From Apostichopus japonicus (lineage: Eukaryota > Echinodermata > Holothuroidea > Aspidochirotida > Stichopodidae), in NCBI RefSeq assembly GCF_037975245.1, contig NC_092565.1:20706999-20770998 (forward strand): a stretch of DNA of 64,000 nt. The letters run 5' to 3'. Below, in pieces: positions 1-11,285 of the stretch. The notes below the pieces were generated by a model. It made no database searches. It saw nothing but the letters and a program-made list of their open reading frames with translations, and was not told the DNA's origin. Made by a program: the position numbers and the translations under genes. Positions within the stretch are counted from its first letter, which is position 1. Each line of letters opens with the position of its first letter.

Positions 1-669
1 TAGAGAGGAATATTCGTTCATGTTCATGTTTGGTTTGATACAAAATTAAACGAGTCATGCATTACACAACACAAAAGAGAATTTGAAAAACTGAAGATCT
101 TATCCAAAAACCAATTTCAAATAACCCTTATAATATTTATGGAAATATTAAACACCTATACATATAAGCGACATAGAATTACGTATAGAAACTTATTAAA
201 CGCCCAAATAAAGAAAAAAATAAGCAAACTCTAGCAAAACAACACACTAAACGGGTAAACAAACAGTAAAAAAAATATATGACATACTCGGCCTTGAAGC
301 CGACCGCTTACTCAACGAAACCGAAATGTAATATGAATATTCTGGGGTTTTATATTGGCAAATATATGATAGATATGAAATGTTCAGTATTCCAGGGAGC
401 TAATGCTTCTTCATATATGTAGTATATGTATATTGGTCTGCGTAATAAGTAACACGCTGTGCAAAAAGACCACTTAGCAACGTTCCAAATCTTAAAACAT
501 TGGACAGTATAAAGGGTTGATAACCTCTAGATTTTTATTTTTTAGACTTTTAGATTTTTTTAAGACATGATTTTCATGTGTGCTTGGAATTAGTCTATAT
601 AGATTACTGTAATGCCGGGACAACATGAAATATAAGATGATGGTTTATTTGCGCTCTTGTTTTAGGCAA
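1..669. other. AT-rich intergenic DNA, no feature seen
   Basis: No convincing coding frame, RNA fold or repeat is visible. The sequence is AT-rich with scattered poly-A and poly-T runs. Confidence 0.5.
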
Positions 670-705
670 AGAAGAAGAAGAAGAAGAAGAAGAAGAAGAA
701 GAAGA
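670..705. repeat. (GAA)n microsatellite
   Basis: About 12 perfect GAA triplets. On the minus strand they read as a poly-serine run inside a short chance frame, which I do not consider a gene. Confidence 0.95.
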
Positions 706-1302
706 TATCATCAGAAGAAATGAGATGAATTGGCTGTAAAAATATAGATGACACGCGATGACGCAATAAGTAACTCTTTCAAATGTTTTCATATCGATAG
801 TATAAGGTGTTGCATGGATTTGAAAACTTTGTTGAAGTTCTGCAATATTGAGTTTCCTGCTTATACTCCAGAGGAGTCACAAATCCATAATCTAACAGTC
901 ACAGTCACACAGTCATGATCACACAGTCACAGTCTCTATGCAAGGAGACTGGGGTTGAGAGCGGATCAGTCGTTCGGTTGTTTGATTTTCGTGCCCAGGT
1001 TCTTTCCTGGGTGACTTTTCTTAAAATGTACCATCATCTTAAGCTTATATGGTAGAGATCTTTGTGATAAATTTAAGTTCCCCAAACAGCTAAAAAAAAA
1101 AACATATTTCGTTGAGAATCTTGTCTAGAAAGTTATTTTGTCTACCTGTGATGTCATAATATGTCAATAGGATATGAAAACCTTTAATTTTCTAATGTGT
1201 CTCTTTTCGTATTTTCAAGATATAGAATGTTAAAAGTGTTGACGCTGGGCCAGTATCATTAGATAGGACGTGTAAACAGCGTGCATTACTTACATTCAGC
1301 AT

Positions 1303-1599
1303 CAAGGGCGTAGGAACCGGGGGGCTGGGGGCGCCAGCCCCCCCCAGTGAAAAATATGGAGGGGCGGAAGTATCATTCCGCCCCCCCCCCCGCTTCGCAA
1401 GTCAGAAAACCCCTTTTTCATTTCCAAATGAGAAAAAAAATCTCATTTGGAGCACCAAATTGCATCTAAGGCCAGGTGAAAATGCAAAATTATTTACAAA
1501 ATGGAGTGGGTGGGTTGAAGTGTATATACCTTAGACCCCTCCCCCAGGTCGGCCATCAGTCTTCAGCCCCCCACTTAAAAGTACCTTCCTACGCCACTG
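1303..1599 (-). mobile_element. hAT-type MITE, copy 1
   Basis: A 297-bp non-autonomous element. It starts CAAGGGCGTAGGAACC and ends in the reverse complement of CAGTGGCGTAGGAAGG, so the ends are imperfect terminal inverted repeats sharing GGCGTAGGAA. It is flanked by a perfect 8-bp target duplication TTCAGCAT (1295-1302 and 1600-1607), the length typical of hAT transposons. A second copy lies in the opposite orientation at 20839-21170. Shared internal features are the C/G-rich subterminal runs, an inverted CTCATTTGG/CCAAATGAG hairpin and a stretch beginning GCATCTAAGGCCAGG. It encodes no transposase and would need one in trans. Confidence 0.9.
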
Positions 1600-2017
1600 T
1601 TCAGCATGTTGCAAAACAAGTCCCTCATTAAAAGACTGTAACGATTGGTTTAATAAAGCTGTAACGATTTGTATAAAAAAAACATAAGAAAGAATCAAAT
1701 GTGTTTCGAAGATAATACATTTAGACTTGCTCAAGTCTTCGACGTTGTATAAAAAACTACGAAGAAATTTTAAACCTGTCATAGACCTCGAATGGAATAA
1801 TATACTTGGAAGCTGTTTGGGGCAGTTTTTCACTATAAATTAATCAATGAAATACATCAATGATAGTTAGGTTTGTTCTCCTATCATTAGAATATAGTGG
1901 GTGAGAGTCGCTTGACAGGTTGCTACTATTATAGTGAGTGATCAACAGTTTATAGCTAAAGTTTGTTTCTCATAAAATTAATGTTATGTCTCATTACTTT
2001 TGAATTTACAAACGTTC

Positions 2018-2371
2018 GTCGCTTATACCTAGTGCTGTCGCTTATACCTAGTGCTGTCGCTTATACATAGTGCTGTCGCTTATACTATAGTGCTGTCGCT
2101 TAAACATAGTGCTGTCGCTTACACCTAGTGCTAACGCTTATTCCTATAGTGCTGTCGCTTATACCTAGTGCTGTCTCTTATACCCAGTGATGTCGCTTAT
2201 ACTATAGTGCTGTCGCTTATACTATAGTGCTGTTGCTTATACCTAGTGCTGTCGCTTATTCCTAGTGCTATCGCTTGTTCCTAGTGCTGTTGCTCATTCC
2301 TATAGTGCTTTCGCTTATATCTATAGTGCTGTCGCTTATACCGAATGCTGTTGCTTATGACCTAATGCTGT
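2018..2371. repeat. 19-21 bp minisatellite
   Basis: About 18 degenerate tandem copies of a unit like GTCGCTTATACCTAGTGCT. Length variants come from TATA/TATTCC changes. A 74-residue plus-strand frame runs through its end and is not a gene. Confidence 0.92.
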
Positions 2372-5300
2372 CCATGTCAGTAGGCTTAAAGGAACATACT
2401 GAATGGTTTCCTGATTATCGTAAGAATCCTTTAAAAAAAAAAGATAAGAACACAATTCAAACTCAGTACTATGATCGAGTGGATAAGATGAGAGATTAAC
2501 AAAAATATGATTGAGTGCAGTTTTGTTGAAGAATGAACGAAAACAAATCATTTGAAGGCAATCAAATACTGGAATTTGTCGATTAGAGTTGATCAGTGTT
2601 TTGCCTCTCAAATCATCGTCATATGTTTCACTGCTCTTCGAAGTTTGTGACCACCGCCCCCCCCCCGCCCGGCCCCCAGAAGAATCCTCTTTCACCTCCT
2701 CTCGGAAGATTCTCTACCTAGCCCTGCAGTCAGCGATGATATTTCATGCCTATATAGTCTCTTAACAGCCTGAAACCATTCCACATTTCCTTTTAGGATA
2801 ACATATCCTTATAACCTGCGAGATATCAATCCGTTTATATTTATGTTATCAAATAGGATTTCGTTTTCTTTGTGGCTTGAATATTGAAGTGCGTGGATGG
2901 AAATGCATGTAGAGTGAAATTTGGGGCGAGTGAGATGATTCTAGAGCACTTTAGCCTTTTCGAAGCAACGTAGAAAATGTGTTGAATTGTGAGTAAAGAG
3001 GTTTGTTTACAAGTTAAAAAGACCCCTGCGCTCTCAGAACTGTAAAATCTACATGTTAACGATACGGAAACTTCAATATGCCGTAAATAACCAACGTGTC
3101 AGCTACCTAGTGATGGGTATCGCTTATACCTCCTGTGAAAATTTATACAAATTGTACTCACATACAATAATTACAATAATTATTAGTACAACCTTGCGTG
3201 TGGATGTAATTCTAGACCTATACTTAAAGCCTAAATATATGCATTAGAATGCACCATTTCACGTCCAAGAATTGTTTTCTTACAGAGAGAGGACCCCCCC
3301 CGGCCCCCACCCCCTCATATGGAAGTCCGATTCAAAAATCTTACGGCGTAAATCCACCTGTCTCGCTTGCTTCTTAAAATTGGGTATCGGCCCCTGCACA
3401 TACAGACGAAAACAGATCGGTGAACGTTTCTTACATTAAGTCTCTCTTATACAAGAAAACTGAGTTAGCTCATCTAATCGGAGTATTTTCTCTCTATCTA
3501 TCTCTCTCTTTCTCTCTATTTGATGCAAAACTCTTGTAGGGTGTCACTTTTATAGGAAACAGGGGCAACACTCCTTAAAGAATGCTCTAAAAAGTGAAGT
3601 TTCACTCTTTGATAATTAAAAAGTATATACATTTTTGAAAAGTGCTAACCGTGGACTGAGTATATATATACTATACAACCAAAGACAACATTCGAGTTAC
3701 TATTATGATATAAGACTCGTTACACAGTACGGAAACTGAGCATTGCAGATTTCATAAAGAATTTGTTTTAATATTTTTTATGAAATCTTCCATAAAAAAC
3801 CCTTCGGCATAAATGCCATCCGGATAGCCTCCACTTTTTTCTTTCTCTCTCTCTTTCTGTTTTAAAAATATAATTTCATAAACGTTTTGACAATCATTCT
3901 CTAAGCGATATGCCAATCTTTCATATCAATTAGCCATTGTCAATTCATTTCGTTACCTCTATCGATCATTTTGTGACTTTGCTGAAGATTTGGCATTACC
4001 CGTCAAAATTGTCAAAAAGTTTACGGCAAGATTAATAGCTAATATGATATGATTGAAAGCTCCTTGTATATAAGTATAAAAGACTTTGATGTTTTCGCTA
4101 TACATGACGAACAACTAATTTTCAAATATGTCGTGATATATCAATCATATTAGTAACAACACCGGTTGGTGTTCAGTTATTATCGTTGAGTTGTAAAAGT
4201 ATATATAGTTTGATTATGCAACTCCGTATAGGTAAAAGCTGCATTTTGAGATGTTAGGTTGTAAATGTTTCACTAGTCTGCCATGGTCGTGCTATATGTA
4301 ATAATTACAATACATTGTTGGCTTACCCCCTCCCCCTCCCTCTCCCCCTCCCCTCTCCACTATACCCACTCCTCCACCCTCCCCTCCCATGCAGCTTACG
4401 AAGAGTTACTTAGTTACAAACAGTTGACTGTTCCTAATTATATCTATATTATTAACGGTTGAAATCGGTACAAAATTGTGTCCCACAAATTTAATTTCAT
4501 GCTTTATTAACTTTTGTTCATCATCAGCAACTCTATAACATAGACAAATGATGAAGCATGTTTCGGGATTTGAGTCTAAACTTAAAACGAAAGTGAAAGT
4601 AGTAAACACAAAAAAACTAGCTCAGCGATTTCGACATCGTCCCCGATAATATCTTCCAAAACTCGCCATCGACAAGTATTTACAGTAAAATCCCCAGAAT
4701 GCCTTGGAAATTTAACGTACAGTCGTTTACTTGTAAGATGTTATCGTACAGACGTACTGTTGCATCACCCCCATACATACATTTCAGTATAAGTTGCTGG
4801 ATTGTCCAAGCCATGAACTCAATCGGAAGGTGAGTACGAAATTAGTAAATGATTACGAACAATATCCGACTGTCTCTTATTATGAAACTTATTATAATAA
4901 GTTTCCCCCACTTCTCGTTACTAACATCATAATTATCTTGTCATTATGCTGAACACAGTACTATATATACAGCAATAACCATAATAATCAATACACCACA
5001 TACATAAGTTGTATTAGTTCTCTTACAAACTTTCGATCTTAATCGGTTAACCAACATTACTTGTATGCCCCTCCTCCGTCTGTCAAGACTCTACGAAATA
5101 TTACGCTTTTTTTAATGATGAAAATTCATCTATTTTATTACCTTTCCTTAATTTTTAGTATTCCTTGTCTGGTCGTTAGTTCTCTCAGGCAGTTACGTAG
5201 GCGTTTTAACTCTTTTCTTTTTATTGCTATCACATCTTTATTCATCACTGTATACCAACTAATCGACGATTTAGAGGCGAGTCGTGTCTCCTTAAACTAA

Positions 5301-5740
5301 CAATTTACATTCTGCAATAAAAGAAGAGTTGTTTGTATTTTTGGTTTTTATCTTTTAGGCCATTGATTAACTCTAATCAATCTCCTTGATCAGTTGTTGT
5401 TTATTGCTCAGTTTTCTCTCTGTTCTCTAGCTTATCATTCTCTTCATCTTACTGTGTCAAGCCTCATTTTCAATTCTTGTACATTTCAAAGATCAAAAAA
5501 AAAAGAAGAGAAGACTTCTTGTTTTTTTTTTTTTTATCGTAAATCTTTTGGTTCAAACAGGGTAGTGTGAGGTCTCCTGTAACACAATCAGCGGTAGATT
5601 TGCTGCGATCATCGCTTTGACAGATTACCGAAGAGAGACCAAAAAAAATCCCATTCAAATTAGAGGCCCATATTTCATCGACAATCAAGATTTCAAACTG
5701 TTTTTTTCCCTTCCAATTTACCCCCTCCCTGTCCCTACAT
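2372..5740. other. Intergenic DNA, nothing supported
   Basis: AT-rich DNA with poly-C/poly-T tracts near 2660, 3290 and 4325-4390. Short open frames (60-119 codons) show no family motif, no clear start context and overlap low-complexity DNA. Confidence 0.4.
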
Positions 5741-5854
<114 letters not shown>

Positions 5855-5879
5855 TTATGTAATTAACCCCCTTCTCTAA

Positions 5880-8800
5880 CATAAAGCGATAACAAATAAT
5901 ATTATTGTTGACTTTGATATAGGAGTTATTCCAAATAATTTAGTTTCCGAACTCTCTGTCCGGAAACTTACAGGAAGCATTCTGCCAAGTCCGTTCTGTT
6001 CGTTCGTCCGTTCTGTCCGTTCTGTTACGTCCGTAACAAAGACGTTATGTATATTATGAATGTCTTCAGAATTACAATTTATTACATCTAATTAGAAAGC
6101 TTTTATTAAAACGGACGATTGAACTATCAAAAAACCATTTCCAGTAGCCAGTCCTATTTGTTGGTATAACGACAGATCCAAGCCTACAATTTTAACCTGC
6201 AATGAAGGAATCCAAGTGAACGACATTTAAACATCCCCGACTAATAGGGTTTATTATGGTATGACGGTAAATTTTTCCGGCATATTTCCACCAAATAAAC
6301 TTAAATATAACCCAATTAAGGTAACGAATAAAAAAAATCGGGAGGGTTTGGGAGAGCAAAAACAATACAAACACAAACAAACAAACGAACAAAGAAACAA
6401 GGAAGACAAGTTGGGACAGAGCAGTCTCTACGATGACATTTTTGTAGACAGGAGTGAGGTCCCTAGTGGACCACAAATTAAGCACCCGCTTAAGGCGAGA
6501 AAGTTTGGGGTGGGTGGAGGGGGGGGGGGAGATAAAAGGAGAAGAGTTCCTCGCGATTAGCTGTGAAAGAAACTCCTAACATGTTGACCGGGCCACGGGA
6601 CCAGGTAACTGCAAAGTCGTCGACGAAGGCGGGCTTACTATCTTCATAAGGGCCTAATGGGAAAAGAGTAGATTTATCATATAGTTAACCTTCAGGCCTG
6701 AGATATTATGAAATACCTCCAGAATACGTCCAGCTTCCCTAAGAGAACCGGTATTTCCATGTAACAAGAGAGAGAGAGAGAGTGGTATCATCAGCGTACT
6801 GCAAACGTATAACCTCACAATTAGAGATACTGATACCTAAACACTATTGTTATGGAGGAAAGTCTGCGCAAAGATCTCCGTACAGACCAGAACAAGCTGA
6901 GGCTGCATGAGTGGACAGTCCTGTCTCACTACTCTCTCCAAATTAAAGTTACCAGAAGAATAACCATTACTGTAAACACAGCTGGAACTGTTGTGATGAA
7001 ATGTTTTCACCCACTGAATGAAATTGTTTCCGAAATTGAAAGCTTGTAAAGAATTACGTAGAAAATGCCAGTCTAGTGTGTCAAAAGCTTTTCAAAATCA
7101 ATGAACCTAGCCTTCTCGTGAGATGAGAAGTAATCAATAAGATCAAGGGTAAACCTAATGTTTTCACCAATAAACCTCCCTTTAAGAAAACCAGTTTGAT
7201 TCTGACCTATGATAGAGGGCAACACCAATTTCAAACGGTTAGCAAGAGCTTTAGCAACACTTTTATAATTTGTATTGAGTAAGGTGATAAGACTAAGGTT
7301 TTCTTAAACAGACGAGTCTTTTACCAGGTTTGGGAAAACAGTAATGATACAATGTCTCTGATCAGGGGAAACTGGCCCTCGGTGAAAGCAAATTTAGGGA
7401 CTCAACTATAGAGGCTGACCAACCAGGTGCCAGAAACACTTATAAATCTTAACGCTAAGACCATCGCTAACGGTGATTTATCTAACGGCATACTATCAAG
7501 AGCAAGTTACATTCCTCAAGAGTAAGAGGACCGTCACAACAATTTAAATGATCATCATCTAAGGTCTCGTCAAGAAATAAACTATTAAAGAAGAAATCAG
7601 TTATGATCACCAGAAGCATAAAGGGAGCTATAAAAACATCTCATTGCGCGTCAAATATCATTCGGCTTTATTAAAGCAAAGTTGTACCGTCGTCCTGACG
7701 AATACACTGAATAGTATTAGAGTTACGATTACACTGAATAGTATTAGAGTTACGATTACACTGAATAGTATTAGAGTTACGATTACACTGAATAGTATAA
7801 GAGTTACGATTACACTGAATAGTATTAGAGTTACGATTACACTGAATAGTATTAGAGTTACGATTACACTGAATAGTATTAGTTACGATTACACTGAATA
7901 GTATTAAAGTTACAATTACACTGAATAGTATTAGAGTTACGATTACACTGAATAGTATAAGAGTTACGATTACACTGAATAGTATTAGAGTTACGATTAC
8001 ACTGAATAGTATAAGAGTTACGATTACACTGAATAGTATTAGAGTTACGATTACACTGAATAGTATTAGAGTTACGATTACACTGAATAGTATTAGTTAC
8101 GATTACACTGAATAGTATTAAAGTTACAATTACACTGAATAGTATTAGAGTTACGATTACACTGAATAGTATAAGAGTTACGATTACACTGAATAGTATT
8201 AGTTACGATTACACTGAATAGTATTAGAGTTACGATTACACTGAATAGTATTAGTTACGATTACACTGAATAGTATTAGAGTTACGATTACACTGAATAG
8301 TATTAGAGTTACGATTACACTGAATAGTATTAGAGTTACGATTACACTGAATAGTATAAGAGTTACGATTACACTGAATAGTATAAGAGTTACGATTACA
8401 CTGAATAGTATAAGAGTTACGATTACACTGAATAGTATTAAAGTTACGATTATACACTGAATAGTATTAGAGTTACGATTATACACTGAATAGTATTAGA
8501 GTTACGATTACACTGAATAGTATTAGAGTTACGATTACACTGAATAGTATTAAAGTTACAATTACACTGAATAGTATTAGAGTTACGATTATACACTGAA
8601 TAGTATTAGAGTTACGATTACACTGAATAGTATTAGAGTTACGATTACACTGAATAGTATTAAAGTTACAATTACACTGAATAGTATTAGAGTTACGATT
8701 ATACACTGAATAGTATTAGAGTTACGATTACACTGAATAGTATTAGAGTTACGATTACACTGAATAGTATTAAAGTTACAATTACACTGAATAGTATTAG

Positions 8801-10040
8801 AGTTACGATTATACACTGAATAGTATTAGAGTTACGATTACACTGAATAGTATTAGAGTTACGATTACGGTTCTATCAATTCAGAAAAAAACTCGGTACT
8901 CTTTTCTCCAGACTCCACCCACCGAGCTCTAGAACGCACAAGTATATACCTTTTCACTTATACTCATTAAGGAACTGAAGTCGGTTTTGTGCTTTCAACA
9001 GCGAGGCGTTGACAATCTTCAGACCAATTTGAGAAGAGCTCTCTCTCTCTTTCCAACGTGGAAATATGCAAAAAAGATATATTTTGTACCGCCTCTTATT
9101 TTGCCGCTAAATCTTTGCTCTACGCAATCGTGACCCTTACGAATGTTGTACTTAAGAAAGCCCCACCGAAATAATGGACTTAGGTTCTGAGAAGTGGTAA
9201 TTTCCCTGTAACAAACGTCTATAATCATTAACTTCAAATGATCAGGATCGTCAAGAAGCGAGTTATTAACCTTTCAGTAACCCGGACCTCTTTTTACTTT
9301 TACAGGAATTAATGAAAACGTTACAAAATAATGGTCAGAACGGAGACCCGGAAGAAGGCCGTCAGACTGAACATTTAAATATACTTGTCTTGAAATAAGG
9401 AAATAATCAAGACGGCAGAGAATACCAGGACTAATATTCGACTTCCAAGCGAAAACTTTCGAGAGGGGATTTCTCTCTCGAAAGATATCAGTTAAGTCAT
9501 AATAAACGCATGGTATTAAGACATTCCTCAGGGGCATTGTAGTTCGTAAATCTAAATCAAAATTAAAGTCGTCACCAATGATAATATTCTCACATTATTG
9601 AATGCATTCACCAAATAAATGAAAACCTTATAGCAAGACGGTGGATCTAGGTTTGGCCCATAGAGACCAATTAGAGTTAAAAAAAACTACGATCAGCAGT
9701 ATTCTCACATCGAGAATAACATTCCGGCCGTCTATATGACTCTCAACTTTAACTCTGAGAATGTGGGGTATTTTAAAAATGAATAACAATACTCGACAAT
9801 GTAAAGAACCGCTGAAGTGACAAATAGCTGGAGGACTAAGACAGTCGGAATGAAAACCCTGGGAGAATTCTTGACAGCAGACAGTACACAAGATGAAGTT
9901 AAATTTGTGATAAATATAGAAGCTTGATCAATGTCCATGAAGTGAAAAATGCAAGCAAAAATGAAGAAAAAATAGTTCAAGTTAACCGAACTTGCCACAT
10001 CTACTATGGGATGTGGCGGAAAGTCCAGATCAAAGGTGGA
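5880..10040 (-). pseudogene. L1 ORF2 (endonuclease-RT) pseudogene, copy A
   Basis: This encoded the two enzymatic activities of L1: an endonuclease that nicks the target and an RT that primes there. Visible traces in order on the minus strand are: the N-terminal endonuclease strand at about 9990-10040; GDDFNF, the GDFN-like motif, at 9561-9583; RLDYFLIS and SDHYFVTF at about 9300-9420; RGPGY before an in-frame stop at about 9270; WGFLKYNIRK at about 9150; RSRARW and EKR(S/V)-like linker residues at about 8900-8940; the tandem repeat at 7702-8868; QTGFLKGRFIGENIR-like RT motif at about 7160-7210; FNFG and IKTFHH at about 7000-7030; the RT catalytic box QYADDTT intact at 6781-6801; LNLWSTRDLTP at about 6450-6485; IIWNNSYIKVN at about 5900-5935. 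Stops and frameshifts throughout make it inactive. Confidence 0.85.
7702..8868 (-). repeat. 27-bp minisatellite inside L1 copy A
   Basis: About 43 tandem copies of a 27-bp unit (plus strand ACACTGAATAGTATTAGAGT followed by TACGATT). In the L1 sense it reads nine codons, NRNSNTIQC, so pure repeats preserve the reading frame. Near 8479-8818 some units carry a 2-bp insertion (ATTATACACTG), and a higher-order period of 110 bp appears. The array sits between the linker motif RSRARW and the start of the RT domain, the same place as in copy B. Confidence 0.97.
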
Positions 10041-10286
10041 ATATGAACGAGAATGCTTGTGGCGAACAAGTACAACCTCTTCTCAAGTAGCGGAATCCAT
10101 ACTCGAGCTAACTTCATAGGCTAAGATGGCTGAAAGACATAAGGGCGGCCATTTTGGCTTCTCCAGCAACACTTAATGTAAAAAGGTGCCATTGCTGAAC
10201 AATCTGGTGACTATTCCCTTGCTGCAGGACATCTTTCATGGAGATACAGTTAACTTAAATCACCAACGATGAAGTAAGATTTGCTA

Positions 10287-10292
10287 TATTTT

Positions 10293-10326
<34 letters not shown>

Positions 10327-10385
10327 AAAACACTAATATTTAAATATATATTTTATATTTATGTGAGTGTGTGTGTGTATGTTTT
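10287..10385. repeat. (TA)n/(TG)n microsatellite
   Basis: Interrupted TA tract followed by a short TG run, just upstream of the 5' side of L1 copy A. Confidence 0.85.
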
Positions 10386-10924
10386 GAGCCCCAGTTAATA
10401 CTGACGTCATAGGTCGGAGGGAGATGAAGGGTCGTTGTAAACATAAACTGCTTTAGGCCATTACGCACACAACAAAATGGCTTAACGGACCAAATTAATA
10501 CCACATTAATAAACAATAAATGTGAAATACCACATGATCAATGAAGGTAAATGACCCAGCTGCTGCAAGTAAAATATCTGAAATCAGTCGGAATGGGCTG
10601 TTAAACCTCATGACATAAAGGCACACCCTGTACTGCGTAGTACCCATGATCTAAAAAAACTTAATTAATCGTTTTAAACAATTTTAATAAATGAAACTGA
10701 ATTGAAAACGAGGGATGGATGTACGGGTTTGTCATGATACCGTGTCTTTATTTTCTGGTCTTATTGGTTTTGTATCGATGAAATTCGATGTCTATTAAGC
10801 TGAACAACGATGGTAAAGAATTATTAATGCTGGTATATATATGGCGGCAGAGTCTGGTACGGCACCGTTATTATATCTGTCGTATAAAACTTAACCGAGG
10901 TACTTTTACAGTACGCTGAACTTA
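10386..10924. other. Intergenic DNA, nothing supported
   Basis: No feature apart from one CRE-like TGACGTCA at 10402-10409. Confidence 0.4.
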
Positions 10925-11285
10925 TCGATATATAGAGATTTCGAGATTCCGTGATTTCATGTTTTCAAGATTTTGAGATATTGAGATTTCGAGATTTCGA
11001 TATATCGATATATTTATATATATATATATATATATAGATATATAGATAGCTAGATATATAAATATATAGATATACATATATATAGATGTAGATATATAGA
11101 TATATTTAGAGTTATATAGATATATAGATATATAGATATGTAGATATGTAGTTATATAGATATATAGATATGTAGATATGTAGATATATAGATATATAGA
11201 TATGTAGATATATATATAATTATATAGATTTATAGGCATTTACGAATTTAGATTTATTGATTTATAGATATGTAGATATGTACGT
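10925..11285. repeat. AT-rich GATATA/TAGATA tandem repeat
   Basis: Degenerate short-period repeat. It begins with GAGATTTCGA-like units and becomes TAGATATATAGATATG-like units. The 105-residue minus-strand frame rich in Tyr and Ile is an artefact of the repeat. Confidence 0.9.

Larger units (their letters stand above)
5870..10250 (-). mobile_element. L1-clade LINE, copy A (degenerate)
   Basis: A decayed non-LTR retrotransposon read on the minus strand. From its 5' side (high coordinates) come a possible leader, an APE-type endonuclease, a linker with a long tandem repeat, reverse transcriptase and an L1-type C-terminal region. The 3' trace ends near 5880 with WNNSYIKVN, a motif of L1 ORF2 tails; a TA tract follows. 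The 5' limit near 10250 is a guess, because a TA tract begins at about 10290. No target duplication was found. It is more complete than copy B at 28.4-30.9 kb, which is 5'-truncated. Confidence 0.85.

Noticed and set aside
8199-8816. Several minus-strand ORFs rich in NTIQCNRNS
   Set aside because: They are frames of the 27-bp satellite inside L1 copy A, not separate genes.
10922-11239. 105-residue Tyr/Ile-rich minus-strand ORF
   Set aside because: Translation of a TA-rich tandem repeat.
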